Positions 41,923-51,034 of a DNA stretch of 64,000 nucleotides are shown piece by piece. Location of the stretch: assembly GCA_016794345.1 (NCBI GenBank), contig JAEUKE010000283.1:1-64000 (forward strand), in the 5' to 3' direction. A model generated the notes under the pieces. That model saw only the letters and a list, made by a program, of their open reading frames with translations. It was not told the origin of the DNA and did not search any database. The stretch is from Myxococcales bacterium. GTDB lineage: Bacteria > Myxococcota_A > Polyangia > Polyangiales > Polyangiaceae. The position numbers and the translations under genes are program-made. Every line of letters starts with the position of its first letter. The stretch's first letter is position 1.

Positions 41923-43544
41923 CACATCACCACGCGCACGCGACGGTTCGCCGTCGGCTTGCCCCTGCGCGGACGGTCCTCACTCGTCGGCGGCTCCTCG
42001 TGATCGGACGAGGAGGAGGCTGACCTGCGTGTGTCGAGCGCCGGCGCGACCGGATCGGATACCGGGCGAACCGCGACCGCGGGGGCTTGCACGACCGAGA
42101 GGTGCGCGACCGGGACGGCCTCGGTCTTCAGGTGCGACTCGAGCTCGGTCCTGCTCTGGGAGAGGAGCTTCAGCGTCCCTGGCAAAGCCGCCTCGACCCG
42201 GAGATCGAGCCCGACGGGCAAGGCCTCCACATGCACGCCGACACGTCCGAGCTCGGGATCGACCAGCGTGGCGTGTACGGCACGGCGAATGGTCATCCGA
42301 TCGACGAGCGCCGAGATCTCGTCGTTGCGCTCCGCCGAGCCCACCACGCGGGTCATCGAAGGCTCCGCCGCGACGATCGGGATATCCACCAGCGCGCGGG
42401 CCTTCTGGGGATCCACCGTGGCGCCGATCGTGGCCACCTCGGGCGGAGTCGGTCCGCCTTGCGGCTCAGGCTCACGTCGCTCGATCCGCGGGTCGTGCGC
42501 GCGGGGCGCACCATTCACGGCAGCGCTGCGCTCACCTCGATCGGCGGGCGCATCCGGTCGGGTCTCCCGAGGCTCGGCGCGCAGTGGGTCAGACGCCGGT
42601 CGTTCGGCACCGAGCGGGCTCTCCTTGTCGGGACGCGTCGTCGAGACCTCCGGCCGGGCCGGCGCCATCGCCTGCTCGAGCGGTGCGCGGTACGCGGGCT
42701 CGAGGATCTCACCCGTGACCCGCCCCACGAGGACCGGCGAGGGAGCTGCGGGCATCGCCGATAGATGCTGTCGCTGCGGGGCTCGCGCGGCCGCTTGCTT
42801 GGGCATCGTCGCCACGAACGCGGGCGAGAGCACGAGCATGCTCGTGGGCGCGCCGTCGCGCGACGTCTGCGCCGAGATCTCCAGCGCGGCCCGCTCCGCC
42901 GCGGGGGCGGCCGCTCGGCTCACGTCGGGCTGCGGCGTCCCGCGCAACGGGTCGCGCAGCTCGGGTCGATCGCCGGAGGCAAACCCATCGGACGTCTTCC
43001 CGGGGCGCGTGTCGTCGGCGCGGACGGCAGCCTTGGCTACGCCGGGCCTCGTCTTGTGCATCTCCGAAGGAGCTTGGCCGACCGCAGGCGAGACCTCGCC
43101 GCGCACGGGGGAGCCACCCGGGACGGCCGCGCGCTCCGTGTCGAGGCCGACGCTTTCGGGCGCCGGGACGCTCGCGTCGAGCTTCGGGGCCACCTGGCTC
43201 GCGGTGGTCGCCGATCCGGCGAGCTCTTGCGCCGGCGCGAGGACGAGCTCGATGGGCTGCTCCGACATCTGGAGCTCGAACGCCGTGGCCTCCTGTGCGG
43301 ACGCGTCCTGCCACTCCATGACAGATTCATCATCTTCTTGCTCGGACGAGCCGCCGACGGAGCCCGGCGCTTCCTCGGCGGGATCCGAAGCGCCGTCGGA
43401 GACGGCCCCTCCTTCGCCTTGCAGCGACTGGAGCAACGCTTCGAAGCTCGACGCCTCTCCTCCTGCGAGCGGGTTCGTCGGCGCGCTGCCTCGCAGCGGG
43501 CGGCTGAGCAGGCCGATGGCCAGGGCGGATAGCTCGATCGTCAT
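41922..43544 (-). CDS. fliK: FliK-like hook-length control protein
   Basis: This 540-residue protein is mostly a low-complexity Pro/Ala/Glu/Arg-rich stretch, as in FliK rulers, with a C-terminal compact domain having the typical strand pattern VDPELGRVGVHVEALPVGLD and LESHLKTEAVPVAHLSV. It is coupled to fliJ and lies at the end of the basal-body operon, upstream in order of flgD, where fliK is expected. Sequence conservation is low, so the call rests on pattern and position. Confidence 0.75.
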   Translation of the reverse strand: MTIELSALAIGLLSRPLRGSAPTNPLAGGEASSFEALLQSLQGEGGAVSDGASDPAEEAPGSVGGSSEQEDDESVMEWQDASAQEATAFELQMSEQPIELVLAPAQELAGSATTASQVAPKLDASVPAPESVGLDTERAAVPGGSPVRGEVSPAVGQAPSEMHKTRPGVAKAAVRADDTRPGKTSDGFASGDRPELRDPLRGTPQPDVSRAAAPAAERAALEISAQTSRDGAPTSMLVLSPAFVATMPKQAAARAPQRQHLSAMPAAPSPVLVGRVTGEILEPAYRAPLEQAMAPARPEVSTTRPDKESPLGAERPASDPLRAEPRETRPDAPADRGERSAAVNGAPRAHDPRIERREPEPQGGPTPPEVATIGATVDPQKARALVDIPIVAAEPSMTRVVGSAERNDEISALVDRMTIRRAVHATLVDPELGRVGVHVEALPVGLDLRVEAALPGTLKLLSQSRTELESHLKTEAVPVAHLSVVQAPAVAVRPVSDPVAPALDTRRSASSSSDHEEPPTSEDRPRRGKPTANRRVRVVM

Positions 43545-43981
43545 TTGTCTTTCTTCCTGCTTCGCGCGGCGATCTCGTCGCTCGCGATCCGGTCGAGCAG
43601 CCGCTCCTCCTCGCGGAGGATTGCCTGTGTCGACTCGGCATAGAGCTCCATCTGCCGGACGCCTCGGTGGGCATCCGTCACGGCGCGTTTTCGTCCATCG
43701 AGCTGCTCGAGCGCGGCCGCGAGCGCGGTCTCCCTCGACTCGACCCGTGCGCGGGCGGAGAGGACCTCGCTCCTCGCGAAGAGGAAGTCGTCCACGCTGC
43801 CCTCCCGCAGCGCGCGCACGCGCTCGACCGAGCTCTCGTAGAGCGCCTCCTCGGCCGACACCGCTTCGCTCCGCTCCTTCGCCTCGCGGTCGGCGGCGGC
43901 GTGGGCCGCCCGCGCGCGCTCGAGCGCGTGCTCGCGCAGCGTGAGCAGCTTGGCGATGCGCCCGAGCCGATCACGCGTCAC
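43541..43981 (-). CDS. fliJ: FliJ-like export chaperone
   Basis: This 146-residue, highly charged coiled-coil protein (LGRIAKLLTLREHALERARA, many Glu/Arg/Ala heptads) lies between fliI and fliK with 4-base overlaps. FliJ forms the central stalk of the FliI ATPase ring. The family is recognised mainly by coiled-coil pattern and position. Confidence 0.8.
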   Translation of the reverse strand: MTRDRLGRIAKLLTLREHALERARAAHAAADREAKERSEAVSAEEALYESSVERVRALREGSVDDFLFARSEVLSARARVESRETALAAALEQLDGRKRAVTDAHRGVRQMELYAESTQAILREEERLLDRIASDEIAARSRKKDK

Positions 43982-45288
43982 TTTCCACCTCTCACGGCGG
44001 AGCGCAGCATGTTGACGGCCGACGCACGCGTGGCCGTCTCGTCGAGGCCCTGGCGAATGAAGGTCTCGATCCTGGGCACCGCGCCGATGGCCGCGTCCAC
44101 GCGCGGATCGCTGCCGGCCACGTATGCGCCGATCTTGATCAGGTCGGAGGCCTCTCGGTACGCGCCGAGCAGCCCCCGCGCCTCGAGCGCGAGCTGATAG
44201 TGCTCGGGAGTCGTCACCTCGCGGGCGACACGGGAGACGCTGCGCAAGACGTCGACCGCGGGGTAGACGCCGCGCTCCCCGAGGCTGCGCGAGAGCACGA
44301 TGTGGCCGTCGAGGATGCCGCGGACGGCGTCGGCGATGGGATCGTTCATGTCGTCGCCTTCGACGAGCACCGTGTAGATGGCGGTGATGGAGCCCTCGCC
44401 CGCGTCGTTGCCCGGCCGCTCGAGCAGCGTGGGGAGCGCCGCGAAGACCGACGGCGTGTAGCCCTTCGTGACGGGCGGCTCACCGGCGGCGAGCGAGGCC
44501 TCCCGCAACGCCATCGCGAAGCGCGTCACCGAATCCATGACGAGGAGCACGTGCGCGCCGCGCTCGCGGAAGTGCTCCGCGATCGCCGTGGCGGCGAGCG
44601 CACCCTGGACGCGGACGAGGGGCGCGGTGTCGCTCGTCGCCGCGATGACGATGCTGCGCGCGAGGCCGGGGCCGAGCGCACCGCGGACGAAGTCGCCGAC
44701 CTCGCGACCGCGCTCGCCGACGAGCGACACGACCACCACGTCTGCCGACGCGCGACGGCAGAGCATCGCGAGGAGCGTGCTCTTGCCCACGCCGGTGCCG
44801 GCGAAGAGCCCGACGCGCTGACCCCGCCCGAGCGGGAGTAGGCCGTCGAGCACACGCACGCCGGTCTCGAGCGGCGCCTCGATGGGCTTGCGGCTGAAGG
44901 AGGGAGGAGGCTTGTTGTAGAGCGGCGCGCGATGCGGGCACATCGGCGGCGGCTTGTCATCCAGCGGAGCGCCGAAGGAGTCGAGCACGCGGCCGAGGAG
45001 CGCCTCCCCCACGGGGACCGAGGCGCCGTGCGGCCGGCTGCGCACCGGAGCGCCGGGCTCGACCCCTTGCGTGGAGCCGAGCGGAGCGCAGAGCAGCCTG
45101 CCGTTCTTGAAGCCCAGCACCTCGATGGGCAACGTCTTGTCGTGGAGCTCGATCTCGAGACGGCCGCCCGTCGGCTCCGTGAGCCCGGCGACCTCGACCA
45201 GGAGCCCGACCACGTCGTGCACGCGCCCCACGGCGCTGGGGCCGCGGGCGTTCTCTGCGCGCCGGATGTAGGGCTCGAGATCGATCAT
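43978..45288 (-). CDS. fliI: Flagellum-specific ATPase FliI
   Basis: This 436-residue ATPase of the export apparatus is homologous to F1-ATPase beta. The Walker A motif is GLFAGTGVGKSTLL and the Walker B region is VLLVMDSVTRFAMALREA; SLGERGVYPAVDVLRSVSR follows. ATG 45288 overlaps the fliH stop by 4 bases; the longer open frame upstream lies inside fliH and was rejected. Confidence 0.97.
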   Translation of the reverse strand: MIDLEPYIRRAENARGPSAVGRVHDVVGLLVEVAGLTEPTGGRLEIELHDKTLPIEVLGFKNGRLLCAPLGSTQGVEPGAPVRSRPHGASVPVGEALLGRVLDSFGAPLDDKPPPMCPHRAPLYNKPPPSFSRKPIEAPLETGVRVLDGLLPLGRGQRVGLFAGTGVGKSTLLAMLCRRASADVVVVSLVGERGREVGDFVRGALGPGLARSIVIAATSDTAPLVRVQGALAATAIAEHFRERGAHVLLVMDSVTRFAMALREASLAAGEPPVTKGYTPSVFAALPTLLERPGNDAGEGSITAIYTVLVEGDDMNDPIADAVRGILDGHIVLSRSLGERGVYPAVDVLRSVSRVAREVTTPEHYQLALEARGLLGAYREASDLIKIGAYVAGSDPRVDAAIGAVPRIETFIRQGLDETATRASAVNMLRSAVRGGK

Positions 45289-46022
45289 CGATCGTCCTCC
45301 AGGCCGAGCGCGTCGCTCACGGCGGCGAGCCTGGCCTCGAGCCCGGCCGCGACGCGGCCATAACGTCCTACGATCTCGATCTGCATCGCCAAGAGCTTCT
45401 CGTCGACGATGACGTCGGCGTGGGCGCGGCCGGTGATCTCGCCGTCCAGTACGCCCAGGTGCGTCGCGAGGCCGGGCGCGACACGGATCTCGACCTCGTC
45501 CTCCGCGGCGAGCGCGGTCATCCCCTCGCGCACCCAGTTGCGGACGAGCGTCGGGTCGATCTCGAGCTCGCGGCCGATCACACGTTTGGCGATGGCGCAG
45601 GCGAGCCGCACGAGGGAGTCCTCGCTCGTCTCGATCGCCTGCCGGCGCGCGGCGCGAACGGCCTCGGCAGCATTCTGCACGACCTCCTGGAGCTCCGCCG
45701 TGCGCGCCTCGAGCTCGGCCGAGAGCGCCTCGAGCGCGGGCAACGACGGCGCGCGCAGCGCTCCCCCTTCGAGGTCGAGCAGGTCGCCAGCGAGCGGTCG
45801 TATGGAGGGCAAGCGACCGTCCGGCGGGATGCTGCGCGGCCGAACAGACGACATTTTCGTCATGATCACACGGAGGTCGTCTTCGGTGTTGCTCGCGTCC
45901 TCGTTGGTGTTGCCCGGCGCCATCCACGCCGGCGGCGTGGGCTCGGGCTCGGCCGCCGAGCTCCACGGCGGGGCCTTTGGCTGTTCGGGGGTCTCGCGGA
46001 CTTCGGCTATCAGCATGGTCAT
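45285..46022 (-). CDS. fliH: Flagellar export protein FliH
   Basis: FliH regulates FliI and ties it to the C-ring. The 245-residue product has a Pro-rich disordered start (~80 residues), a long helical region and a C-terminal domain with LACAIAKRVIGRELEIDPTL and RVAPGLATHLGVLDGE, which resembles the FliH/HrpE/V-type stator family. It overlaps fliG and fliI by 4 bases each. Confidence 0.88.
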   Translation of the reverse strand: MTMLIAEVRETPEQPKAPPWSSAAEPEPTPPAWMAPGNTNEDASNTEDDLRVIMTKMSSVRPRSIPPDGRLPSIRPLAGDLLDLEGGALRAPSLPALEALSAELEARTAELQEVVQNAAEAVRAARRQAIETSEDSLVRLACAIAKRVIGRELEIDPTLVRNWVREGMTALAAEDEVEIRVAPGLATHLGVLDGEITGRAHADVIVDEKLLAMQIEIVGRYGRVAAGLEARLAAVSDALGLEDDR

Positions 46023-46978
46023 CGTCCCAGGTCGATCTGGCCCTCGGCCTCGAGCCGGAGGGCCGTCTCGATGATCTCGGTTCGTGCCTTCTCGAGGTCG
46101 GCCTTGCGCGGGTTGGGCAAGAGCTCCATGTCGTCGCGGAGGACGTCCGCCGCGCGCTGCGACAGGCCGCCGAAGACCGCGGCCAAGACCTCCTCGGGCG
46201 CGCCCTTGAGCGCCGTCGTGAGCCTGTCGCTCGGCACCTCGCGGAGGAGCGTACGCATCGCGCGCGAGTCGAGCCGGGCGAGGTCGGAGAACGTGAACAT
46301 CGACAGCCGGAGGTCGCGGGACAGATCGGGGTTCTCCATCTCGAGGTGCGTGAGCACCTCGCTGGCCACGTCTTTCTCGCCGGCGTTGAGGATCTGGGCC
46401 GCCTTGGCCATGCCGTCGATGCCGATGGCCGCCGCGCCGTCGGACGGCGGGAGCTCGGCGGCGAGCGCGGCCGCGGCCTCCTCGAGGGTGCTCGCCGGCA
46501 CCTCCGTCAAGCGACTGACGCGCTTGACGATGGCAGCCTGGCGCTCGCGGCTCATGCCCGCGAGGATGAGCGCCGCCGTCGCGGGCTCGAGGCGGGAGAG
46601 GATGGCCGCCGCGAGCTGCGGCGGCTCGCGGCCGAGCAGCGCGGCGACGGCCTCGGGCGGAGCGGCCTCGAGCCTCGCGAGCGGGCTCGTGACGCCGTCC
46701 TCGAAGACGCCGCGCGCTCGGTCCTCGCCGAACGCGCCGACGGTGAGCCGGCGCAGGTAAGGCAACCCGCCGCGCGGGACCGCGACCGCCTTCGACGACT
46801 GGTCGACGAAGTCCTTGTAGGTCGCGTCGAGGGCGTCCGCCGGGACCTCACGCATCGTCGAGGCGACGGCGCGGAGCTTTCGGAGCTCGGCCTCCGACAG
46901 CTCTGCCACGATCGGCGCAGCGATCTTCTCGTCGAGCGAGAGGAGGAACACGACGGCTTTCTCGGGACCGGTGAGCAT
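46019..46978 (-). CDS. fliG: Flagellar motor switch protein FliG
   Basis: FliG is the rotor protein that contacts the stator. The family start MLTGPEKAVVFLLSLDEKIA at ATG 46978 was preferred to TTG 46999. The ~319-residue product has the armadillo middle domain (REPPQLAAAILSRLEPATAA) and the C-terminal torque helix region (FTFSDLARLDSRAMRTLLRE), with charged residues at the usual places. It lies between fliF and fliH. Confidence 0.94.
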   Translation of the reverse strand: MLTGPEKAVVFLLSLDEKIAAPIVAELSEAELRKLRAVASTMREVPADALDATYKDFVDQSSKAVAVPRGGLPYLRRLTVGAFGEDRARGVFEDGVTSPLARLEAAPPEAVAALLGREPPQLAAAILSRLEPATAALILAGMSRERQAAIVKRVSRLTEVPASTLEEAAAALAAELPPSDGAAAIGIDGMAKAAQILNAGEKDVASEVLTHLEMENPDLSRDLRLSMFTFSDLARLDSRAMRTLLREVPSDRLTTALKGAPEEVLAAVFGGLSQRAADVLRDDMELLPNPRKADLEKARTEIIETALRLEAEGQIDLGR

Positions 46979-47023
46979 TCGAATGGATGGCCTTCGCAAC
47001 CACCGTGCCGCGCCGCGGCTCGA

Positions 47024-48664
47024 TCAGACGGCGGCGCGCTGCGCTTCTTGCTCAGCGCCGCCGAGCCAATGTCGGATGATGAGCGCGGCCGTGGCCGGGT
47101 CCTCCGCGGCGCGGCGGAGCGCCTCCTCGCGGGGAGGTAGCTCGGGCACTGCCGGGGGCGCTTCGAGCTGGCCCTCGACCGCCGCGACCGTGAGCGCGGC
47201 CGTCTCGGTCGCGAGCTGCTTGGCGCGAGCCTTCTTCCGAGCGCGACGAACCGCGAGCATCATCGTCAAGAGGACGAGGGCGCCGAGCCCCGCGCCGGCG
47301 TAGGGCGCGTATTTCATGTACTTCTGGTAGGGCGGCGCCGCGACCTCGGGGGGAGCGCTGGCGGCGACGTCCGTCGGGAGGGTGAACGGGATGCACTCGA
47401 CCGTGACCAGGTCTTCCCGCTTCTCGTCCGCACCGACCGCGCTCCGCACGAGGTTCTCCAGCTGATCGAGCTCCGCCTGGTCGCGGAGGCCGACGATACG
47501 AGCGCCCGCCTCGTCCACGCCTTCGACGCCGTCTACCGCGACGGCGACCGTCAAACGCTTGACGGTGCTCGTGCGGTTCACCCGACGCTCCGTCACGCGA
47601 TCCACCTCGAAGTTTCGCGTGTGCTGGCGACGCACGACACCGCCGGGCATGGTCGTCTCGACCGTGGGGTCTTCGTCGCCCGTCGGGAGGTTGCTCTCCG
47701 CCCCTGGGACGCCCGCGACCGTGTCGGGCGCGGCGTCGCCGGTGCGCTCGATGAGCAGCTCCTCGCTGCGGAGCGCGGTGGCCTTGGGCTTGAACTTGTC
47801 TTCGGTCCGCTCGGTCTCCGCGTGATCGAGCTCGGCGCTGACACGCACGTCGGCGTGGCCTGGCCCGAGCACACGATCGAGCAGCGTGCGGACGCGCTCC
47901 TCGAGGTTCTTCTCGAGCTCGCGCTCCGCGAACGAAGGATCGTCTTCGCCGCCGGGAGAGGCCTTGCCGTCCGCGTCGTTCTTCGGCTTGCGGAGCAGCG
48001 CGCCCTCGGTCGTCGCGAGCGCGACCCGGTCCGGCGAGAGGCCGGGCACGGCCGCGCCGACGAGGTGGACGATCGCGGAGATCTCCTGAGCGCCGAGCTC
48101 GCGTCCCGGCTTGAGCTTGACCACGACGGAGGCGGAGCCGGGCTCGCGCTTCTGAACGAACACGCTCTTCTCGGGCTGCACGAGGTGCACGCGCGCGCTC
48201 TCGATCGCCGAGACCGAGGAGATCGTCCGGGCCAGCTCGCCCTCCATGGCGCGGCGGAACATGACCTGCTGTTCGAACTCGGTCGCGCCGAGGCGCATCT
48301 TGTCGAAGCTCTCGAAGCCCACACCTCCGCCACGCGGAAGACCGGAGCCGGCGACCTCGAGGCGAAGCTCGTGTACGCGGCTCTCGGGCACCTCGATCGT
48401 CCCACCATCGGTGACCTTGTAGGGTGCCTTGAGCTCCTTCAGCTTCCCCGCGATGGCGGAGGCGTCGTCGGCGGAGAGGCGCCCGAAGAGGACGGCGTAC
48501 GGCTCACTCGTCGCGCGAACCACGAGCCAGGCGGCGAGCGCCACGGTCGCGATCACCGTGGTCGCGATCATCACGAGCGCCGGCTTTCCCATGGTGCGGA
48601 CGCGCGCCAAGAGGCCTCGCAGAACCGTCATCAAGCCGCGCTTCTCCTCGGTGTCGTCAGACAT
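47024..48664 (-). CDS. fliF: MS-ring protein FliF
   Basis: This 546-residue basal-body platform has an N-terminal membrane helix (ALVMIATTVIATVALAAWLV), ring-building motif domains (VAGSGLPRGGGVGFESFDKM, SARVHLVQPEKSVFV), an Asp/Glu-rich middle and a C-terminal membrane helix (YAGAGLGALVLLTMMLAV) followed by the FliG-binding tail. It overlaps fliE by 8 bases. Confidence 0.97.
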   Translation of the reverse strand: MSDDTEEKRGLMTVLRGLLARVRTMGKPALVMIATTVIATVALAAWLVVRATSEPYAVLFGRLSADDASAIAGKLKELKAPYKVTDGGTIEVPESRVHELRLEVAGSGLPRGGGVGFESFDKMRLGATEFEQQVMFRRAMEGELARTISSVSAIESARVHLVQPEKSVFVQKREPGSASVVVKLKPGRELGAQEISAIVHLVGAAVPGLSPDRVALATTEGALLRKPKNDADGKASPGGEDDPSFAERELEKNLEERVRTLLDRVLGPGHADVRVSAELDHAETERTEDKFKPKATALRSEELLIERTGDAAPDTVAGVPGAESNLPTGDEDPTVETTMPGGVVRRQHTRNFEVDRVTERRVNRTSTVKRLTVAVAVDGVEGVDEAGARIVGLRDQAELDQLENLVRSAVGADEKREDLVTVECIPFTLPTDVAASAPPEVAAPPYQKYMKYAPYAGAGLGALVLLTMMLAVRRARKKARAKQLATETAALTVAAVEGQLEAPPAVPELPPREEALRRAAEDPATAALIIRHWLGGAEQEAQRAAV

Positions 48665-48986
48665 TGGTTCGCCAGAGCTCCTGGAAGGCGTCGAGCAGCT
48701 TGTTTCGGATCGAGCCGACGAGCTTCACCGAGATCTCCGCCTCTTTGATGGCGATCATCGTGCCGTGCAGGTCGTCCGAAGCGCCGCGGGCGAGCGCCTC
48801 CGCTTGCTGGGTGGACTCCACCTTCGCCGTCGCGGCGCTCTCCAGCATCCCCCCGAGCACGTCGGCGAAGCCCGTCGACGCGACCGGCTCCGGCGCATCG
48901 AGCCCGCGGAGCGGCGCCACGCCTTCGATTCCGGCGGCGCCTCCTTCGCGGAGGGAGATGGGCAAGGAGGGGGTGATGGCAGCCAT
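48657..48986 (-). CDS. fliE: Hook-basal body protein FliE
   Basis: FliE is the adaptor between the MS ring and the rod. The 109-residue product ends in the conserved helices GTMIAIKEAEISVKLVGSIR and NKLLDAFQELWR. It lies between flgC and fliF, the usual order. Confidence 0.93.
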   Translation of the reverse strand: MAAITPSLPISLREGGAAGIEGVAPLRGLDAPEPVASTGFADVLGGMLESAATAKVESTQQAEALARGASDDLHGTMIAIKEAEISVKLVGSIRNKLLDAFQELWRTNV

Positions 48987-49027
48987 GGGCTCTCGGTCGT
49001 CTCTCGATCTTCAGCTTGGCGCAGGGG

Positions 49028-49486
49028 TCACTGGCCGATCTTCAGCGCGGATCGTGCCATCGTCTTCACGCTCTCGATCGTGGCCACGCCGGCCTCGTAC
49101 GCGCGGGAAGCTGTCATCAGGTTGACCATCTCTGTCACCACGTTGACGTTGGGATACTCCACGTAGCCCTCCCCATCGGCGTCCGGGTGGCCTGGGTCGT
49201 AGACCATCTGACCGGGCTCGGTGTCCTCGCGGACCTCGGCCAGATCCACGCGCATCACCGCGTTCAGGACCGCGTCCATCGTCTTGTTGCGCAGCGGCTT
49301 GGCCTCGAAGACGGGGTCGATGCGCTTGTAGGGCTCGCCGTCGGCGCCACGCGTCGTGCGCGCGTTCGCGAGGTTCGACGCGATCACGTTCATGCGCGAG
49401 CGCTCGGCCGTGAGCCCGCTGGCGGCGACCTCCATGGCGCTGAACACGCCCGGTCCGTTCGGGGGCAACCCGCGAATGGCGCTCAT
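49028..49486 (-). CDS. flgC: Basal-body rod protein FlgC
   Basis: This 152-residue proximal rod protein has the rod signature ERSRMNVIASNLANARTTRG, the conserved YKRIDPVFEA and the C-terminal PNVNVVTEMVNLMTASRAYE. ATG 49486 overlaps the flgB stop by 4 bases. Confidence 0.95.
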   Translation of the reverse strand: MSAIRGLPPNGPGVFSAMEVAASGLTAERSRMNVIASNLANARTTRGADGEPYKRIDPVFEAKPLRNKTMDAVLNAVMRVDLAEVREDTEPGQMVYDPGHPDADGEGYVEYPNVNVVTEMVNLMTASRAYEAGVATIESVKTMARSALKIGQ

Positions 49487-49869
49487 GCCCCACGTCCATC
49501 TTGTGCAGCCCAGAGCAGACCCGAGAGCGCGCCTGCGGTGAGGGAGCTGATCGTCTCGTAGCGCAGGTGGTTGGCCGAGACCTTCACCACCTCGCGATCG
49601 AGGCTCACGGTGTTGCCGTCGGCGTCGGGCGGCGTCGTCTCGTCCATGGTCACACGCGTCGCTGTCTCGGCTTGAGTCGTCCCGATGTGGCGCGCGTCGG
49701 TCTTGACCATCGCGGCCGAAAGCGCCTGCGAGAAGTCGACTCGCTCCAGATCCTTCGCACGGAAGCCCGGCGTGTCGACGTTCGCGAGGTTGGACGCGAG
49801 GACGTTGTGGCGCGCGAGGTGATAGTCCAGCCCCGCCTGCATTCGTTCGACGTGACCGAAGATTTTCAT
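49483..49869 (-). CDS. flgB: Basal-body rod protein FlgB
   Basis: This 128-residue proximal rod protein has the rod signature ARHNVLASNLANVDTPGFRA and a C-terminal helix. ATG 49869 gives the normal start MKIFGHVERMQAGLDYHLA. It heads the flgB-flgC-fliE-fliF-fliG-fliH-fliI-fliJ-fliK operon. Its sigma-54 promoter ends 15 bases before the ATG. Confidence 0.95.
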   Translation of the reverse strand: MKIFGHVERMQAGLDYHLARHNVLASNLANVDTPGFRAKDLERVDFSQALSAAMVKTDARHIGTTQAETATRVTMDETTPPDADGNTVSLDREVVKVSANHLRYETISSLTAGALSGLLWAAQDGRGA

Positions 49870-49883
49870 CGCGAAGCCGGTCA

Positions 49884-49899
49884 AGCAAACCCCGTGCCC
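49884..49899 (-). promoter_or_regulatory. Sigma-54 promoter of the flgB-fliK operon
   Basis: The minus strand reads GGGCACGGGGTTTGCT, matching TGGCACG-N4-TTGCW except at the first base. The flgB ATG lies 15 bases beyond the GC. It is back to back with the flbD promoter, with 6 bases between the two. Confidence 0.85.
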
Positions 49900-49905
49900 G
49901 AACCG

Positions 49906-49921
49906 TGGCGCGCCGATTGCT
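49906..49921 (+). promoter_or_regulatory. Sigma-54 promoter of flbD-motA-motB
   Basis: TGGCGCGCCGATTGCT matches the sigma-54 consensus at all but one specified position (A to G), with exact spacing. The flbD ATG lies 17 bases beyond the GC. Confidence 0.85.
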
Positions 49922-49937
49922 AGGCTCGCTGCCCGCG

Positions 49938-50207
49938 ATGATCAAGCTCACGCGACTCAACCAGCAGATCGTGGCGATCAACCCGGAGAACATCCTCTGG
50001 GCCGATGCCTCCCCGGACACGACGCTGTGCATGACCGGCGGAGAGAAGGTGCTGGTTCGCGAGTCCCTCGACGAGCTGCTCGATCGGGTCATCGCCTACC
50101 AGCGGCTGATCCGCCGCGACCCGGACGCGCCGCGCGCCGGATGTGAAGCGGCGTCCGATTCCCCGCCGAAACACAAGCCATTCAGCGATCGGCCGGACGA
50201 GCCGTAA
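49938..50207 (+). CDS. flbD: FlbD family flagellar protein
   Basis: This 89-residue small protein begins with the family motif MIKLTRLNQQIVAINPENI and later SLDELLDRVIAYQR, as in the short FlbD (FlaR-like) proteins encoded before motA in spirochaetes, firmicutes and deltaproteobacteria. Its role is not settled. This is not the unrelated Caulobacter FlbD activator. The C-terminal ~30 residues are polar and variable. motA follows after 14 bases. Confidence 0.85.
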   Translation: MIKLTRLNQQIVAINPENILWADASPDTTLCMTGGEKVLVRESLDELLDRVIAYQRLIRRDPDAPRAGCEAASDSPPKHKPFSDRPDEP

Positions 50208-50221
50208 GGAGCATTGCACCC

Positions 50222-51013
50222 GTGGACATCGGAATCTTCGTCGGCATCGCGGTCGCCTTCGGCTGCATCCTTCTCGGCAACGCGCTCGAGGGCGGCCACA
50301 TGGGCTCCATCGTCGGCGGGCCGGCGTTCCTGATCGTCATCGGCGGCACGATCGGCGCCGTCATCGTCCAGTTCCCCCTCCCGCAGGTGGCCGACTCGCT
50401 GAAGGCCGCGAAGAAGCTCTTCAAGAAGCCCGGACACGACGCAGCCAAGCTCGTCGACGAGATCGTCGAGTTCGCGCAGCGGGCCCGCAAGGACGGCGTG
50501 CTCGGCCTCGAGAAGGTCGCCGGCACCGCGTCCCACCCCTTCCTCACGAAGGGCCTGCTCATGGCGGTCGACGGCTCGGACTCCAACGCGATCCGCACCA
50601 CGCTCGAGACCGTCATCAGCCAGGAGGAGGCGCACGCCGAGAACTCAGCGAAGGTCTACGAGGCCGCGGGCGGCTACTGCCCGACGGTCGGAATCATCGG
50701 CGCCGTGCTCGGCCTCATCCACGTCATGTCGAACCTCTCCGACATCAACGCCGTCGGAAGCGGCATCGCGGCCGCGTTCGTCGCGACGATCTACGGCGTC
50801 GCCGCCGCCAACATCTTCTTCCTCCCGCTCGCCGGTCGGATCAAGTTCCGCCAGCACGAGGAGACGGTGGTCATGGAGCTCATGCTCTCCGGCGTCCTCG
50901 CGATCCAGGAGGGCCTGAACCCCAAGCTCGTGCGCGAGCGTCTCGCGGCCTACGTGCCGGCGCACGACGGCAAACACGCGGGCGGCGGCGCCGCGGAGAA
51001 GGCGCCGGCCTGA
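50222..51013 (+). CDS. motA: Flagellar stator protein MotA
   Basis: This 263-residue stator subunit has four membrane segments. The conserved pieces are the N-terminal IVGGPAFLIVIGGTIGAVIV and the later EAAGGYCPTVGIIGAVLGLIH with FVATIYGVAAANIFFLPLA. The cytoplasmic loop has charged residues expected to contact FliG. GTG start, AAGGAG 10 bases upstream. The last ~20 residues are Gly/Ala-rich. Confidence 0.95.
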   Translation: MDIGIFVGIAVAFGCILLGNALEGGHMGSIVGGPAFLIVIGGTIGAVIVQFPLPQVADSLKAAKKLFKKPGHDAAKLVDEIVEFAQRARKDGVLGLEKVAGTASHPFLTKGLLMAVDGSDSNAIRTTLETVISQEEAHAENSAKVYEAAGGYCPTVGIIGAVLGLIHVMSNLSDINAVGSGIAAAFVATIYGVAAANIFFLPLAGRIKFRQHEETVVMELMLSGVLAIQEGLNPKLVRERLAAYVPAHDGKHAGGGAAEKAPA

Positions 51014-51034
51014 CGAGCGGGCGCAGGGCGATTC

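Noticed and set aside
43978..45966. A 662-codon open frame containing fliI.
   Set aside because: The first ~225 codons lie in another frame of fliH and have no family similarity; the ATG at 45288 overlaps the fliH stop and starts the real FliI.
50212..50222. TTGCA just before the motA start, suggestive of a -12 box.
   Set aside because: There is no GG at the matching -24 position, and AAGGAG upstream works as a ribosome binding site.
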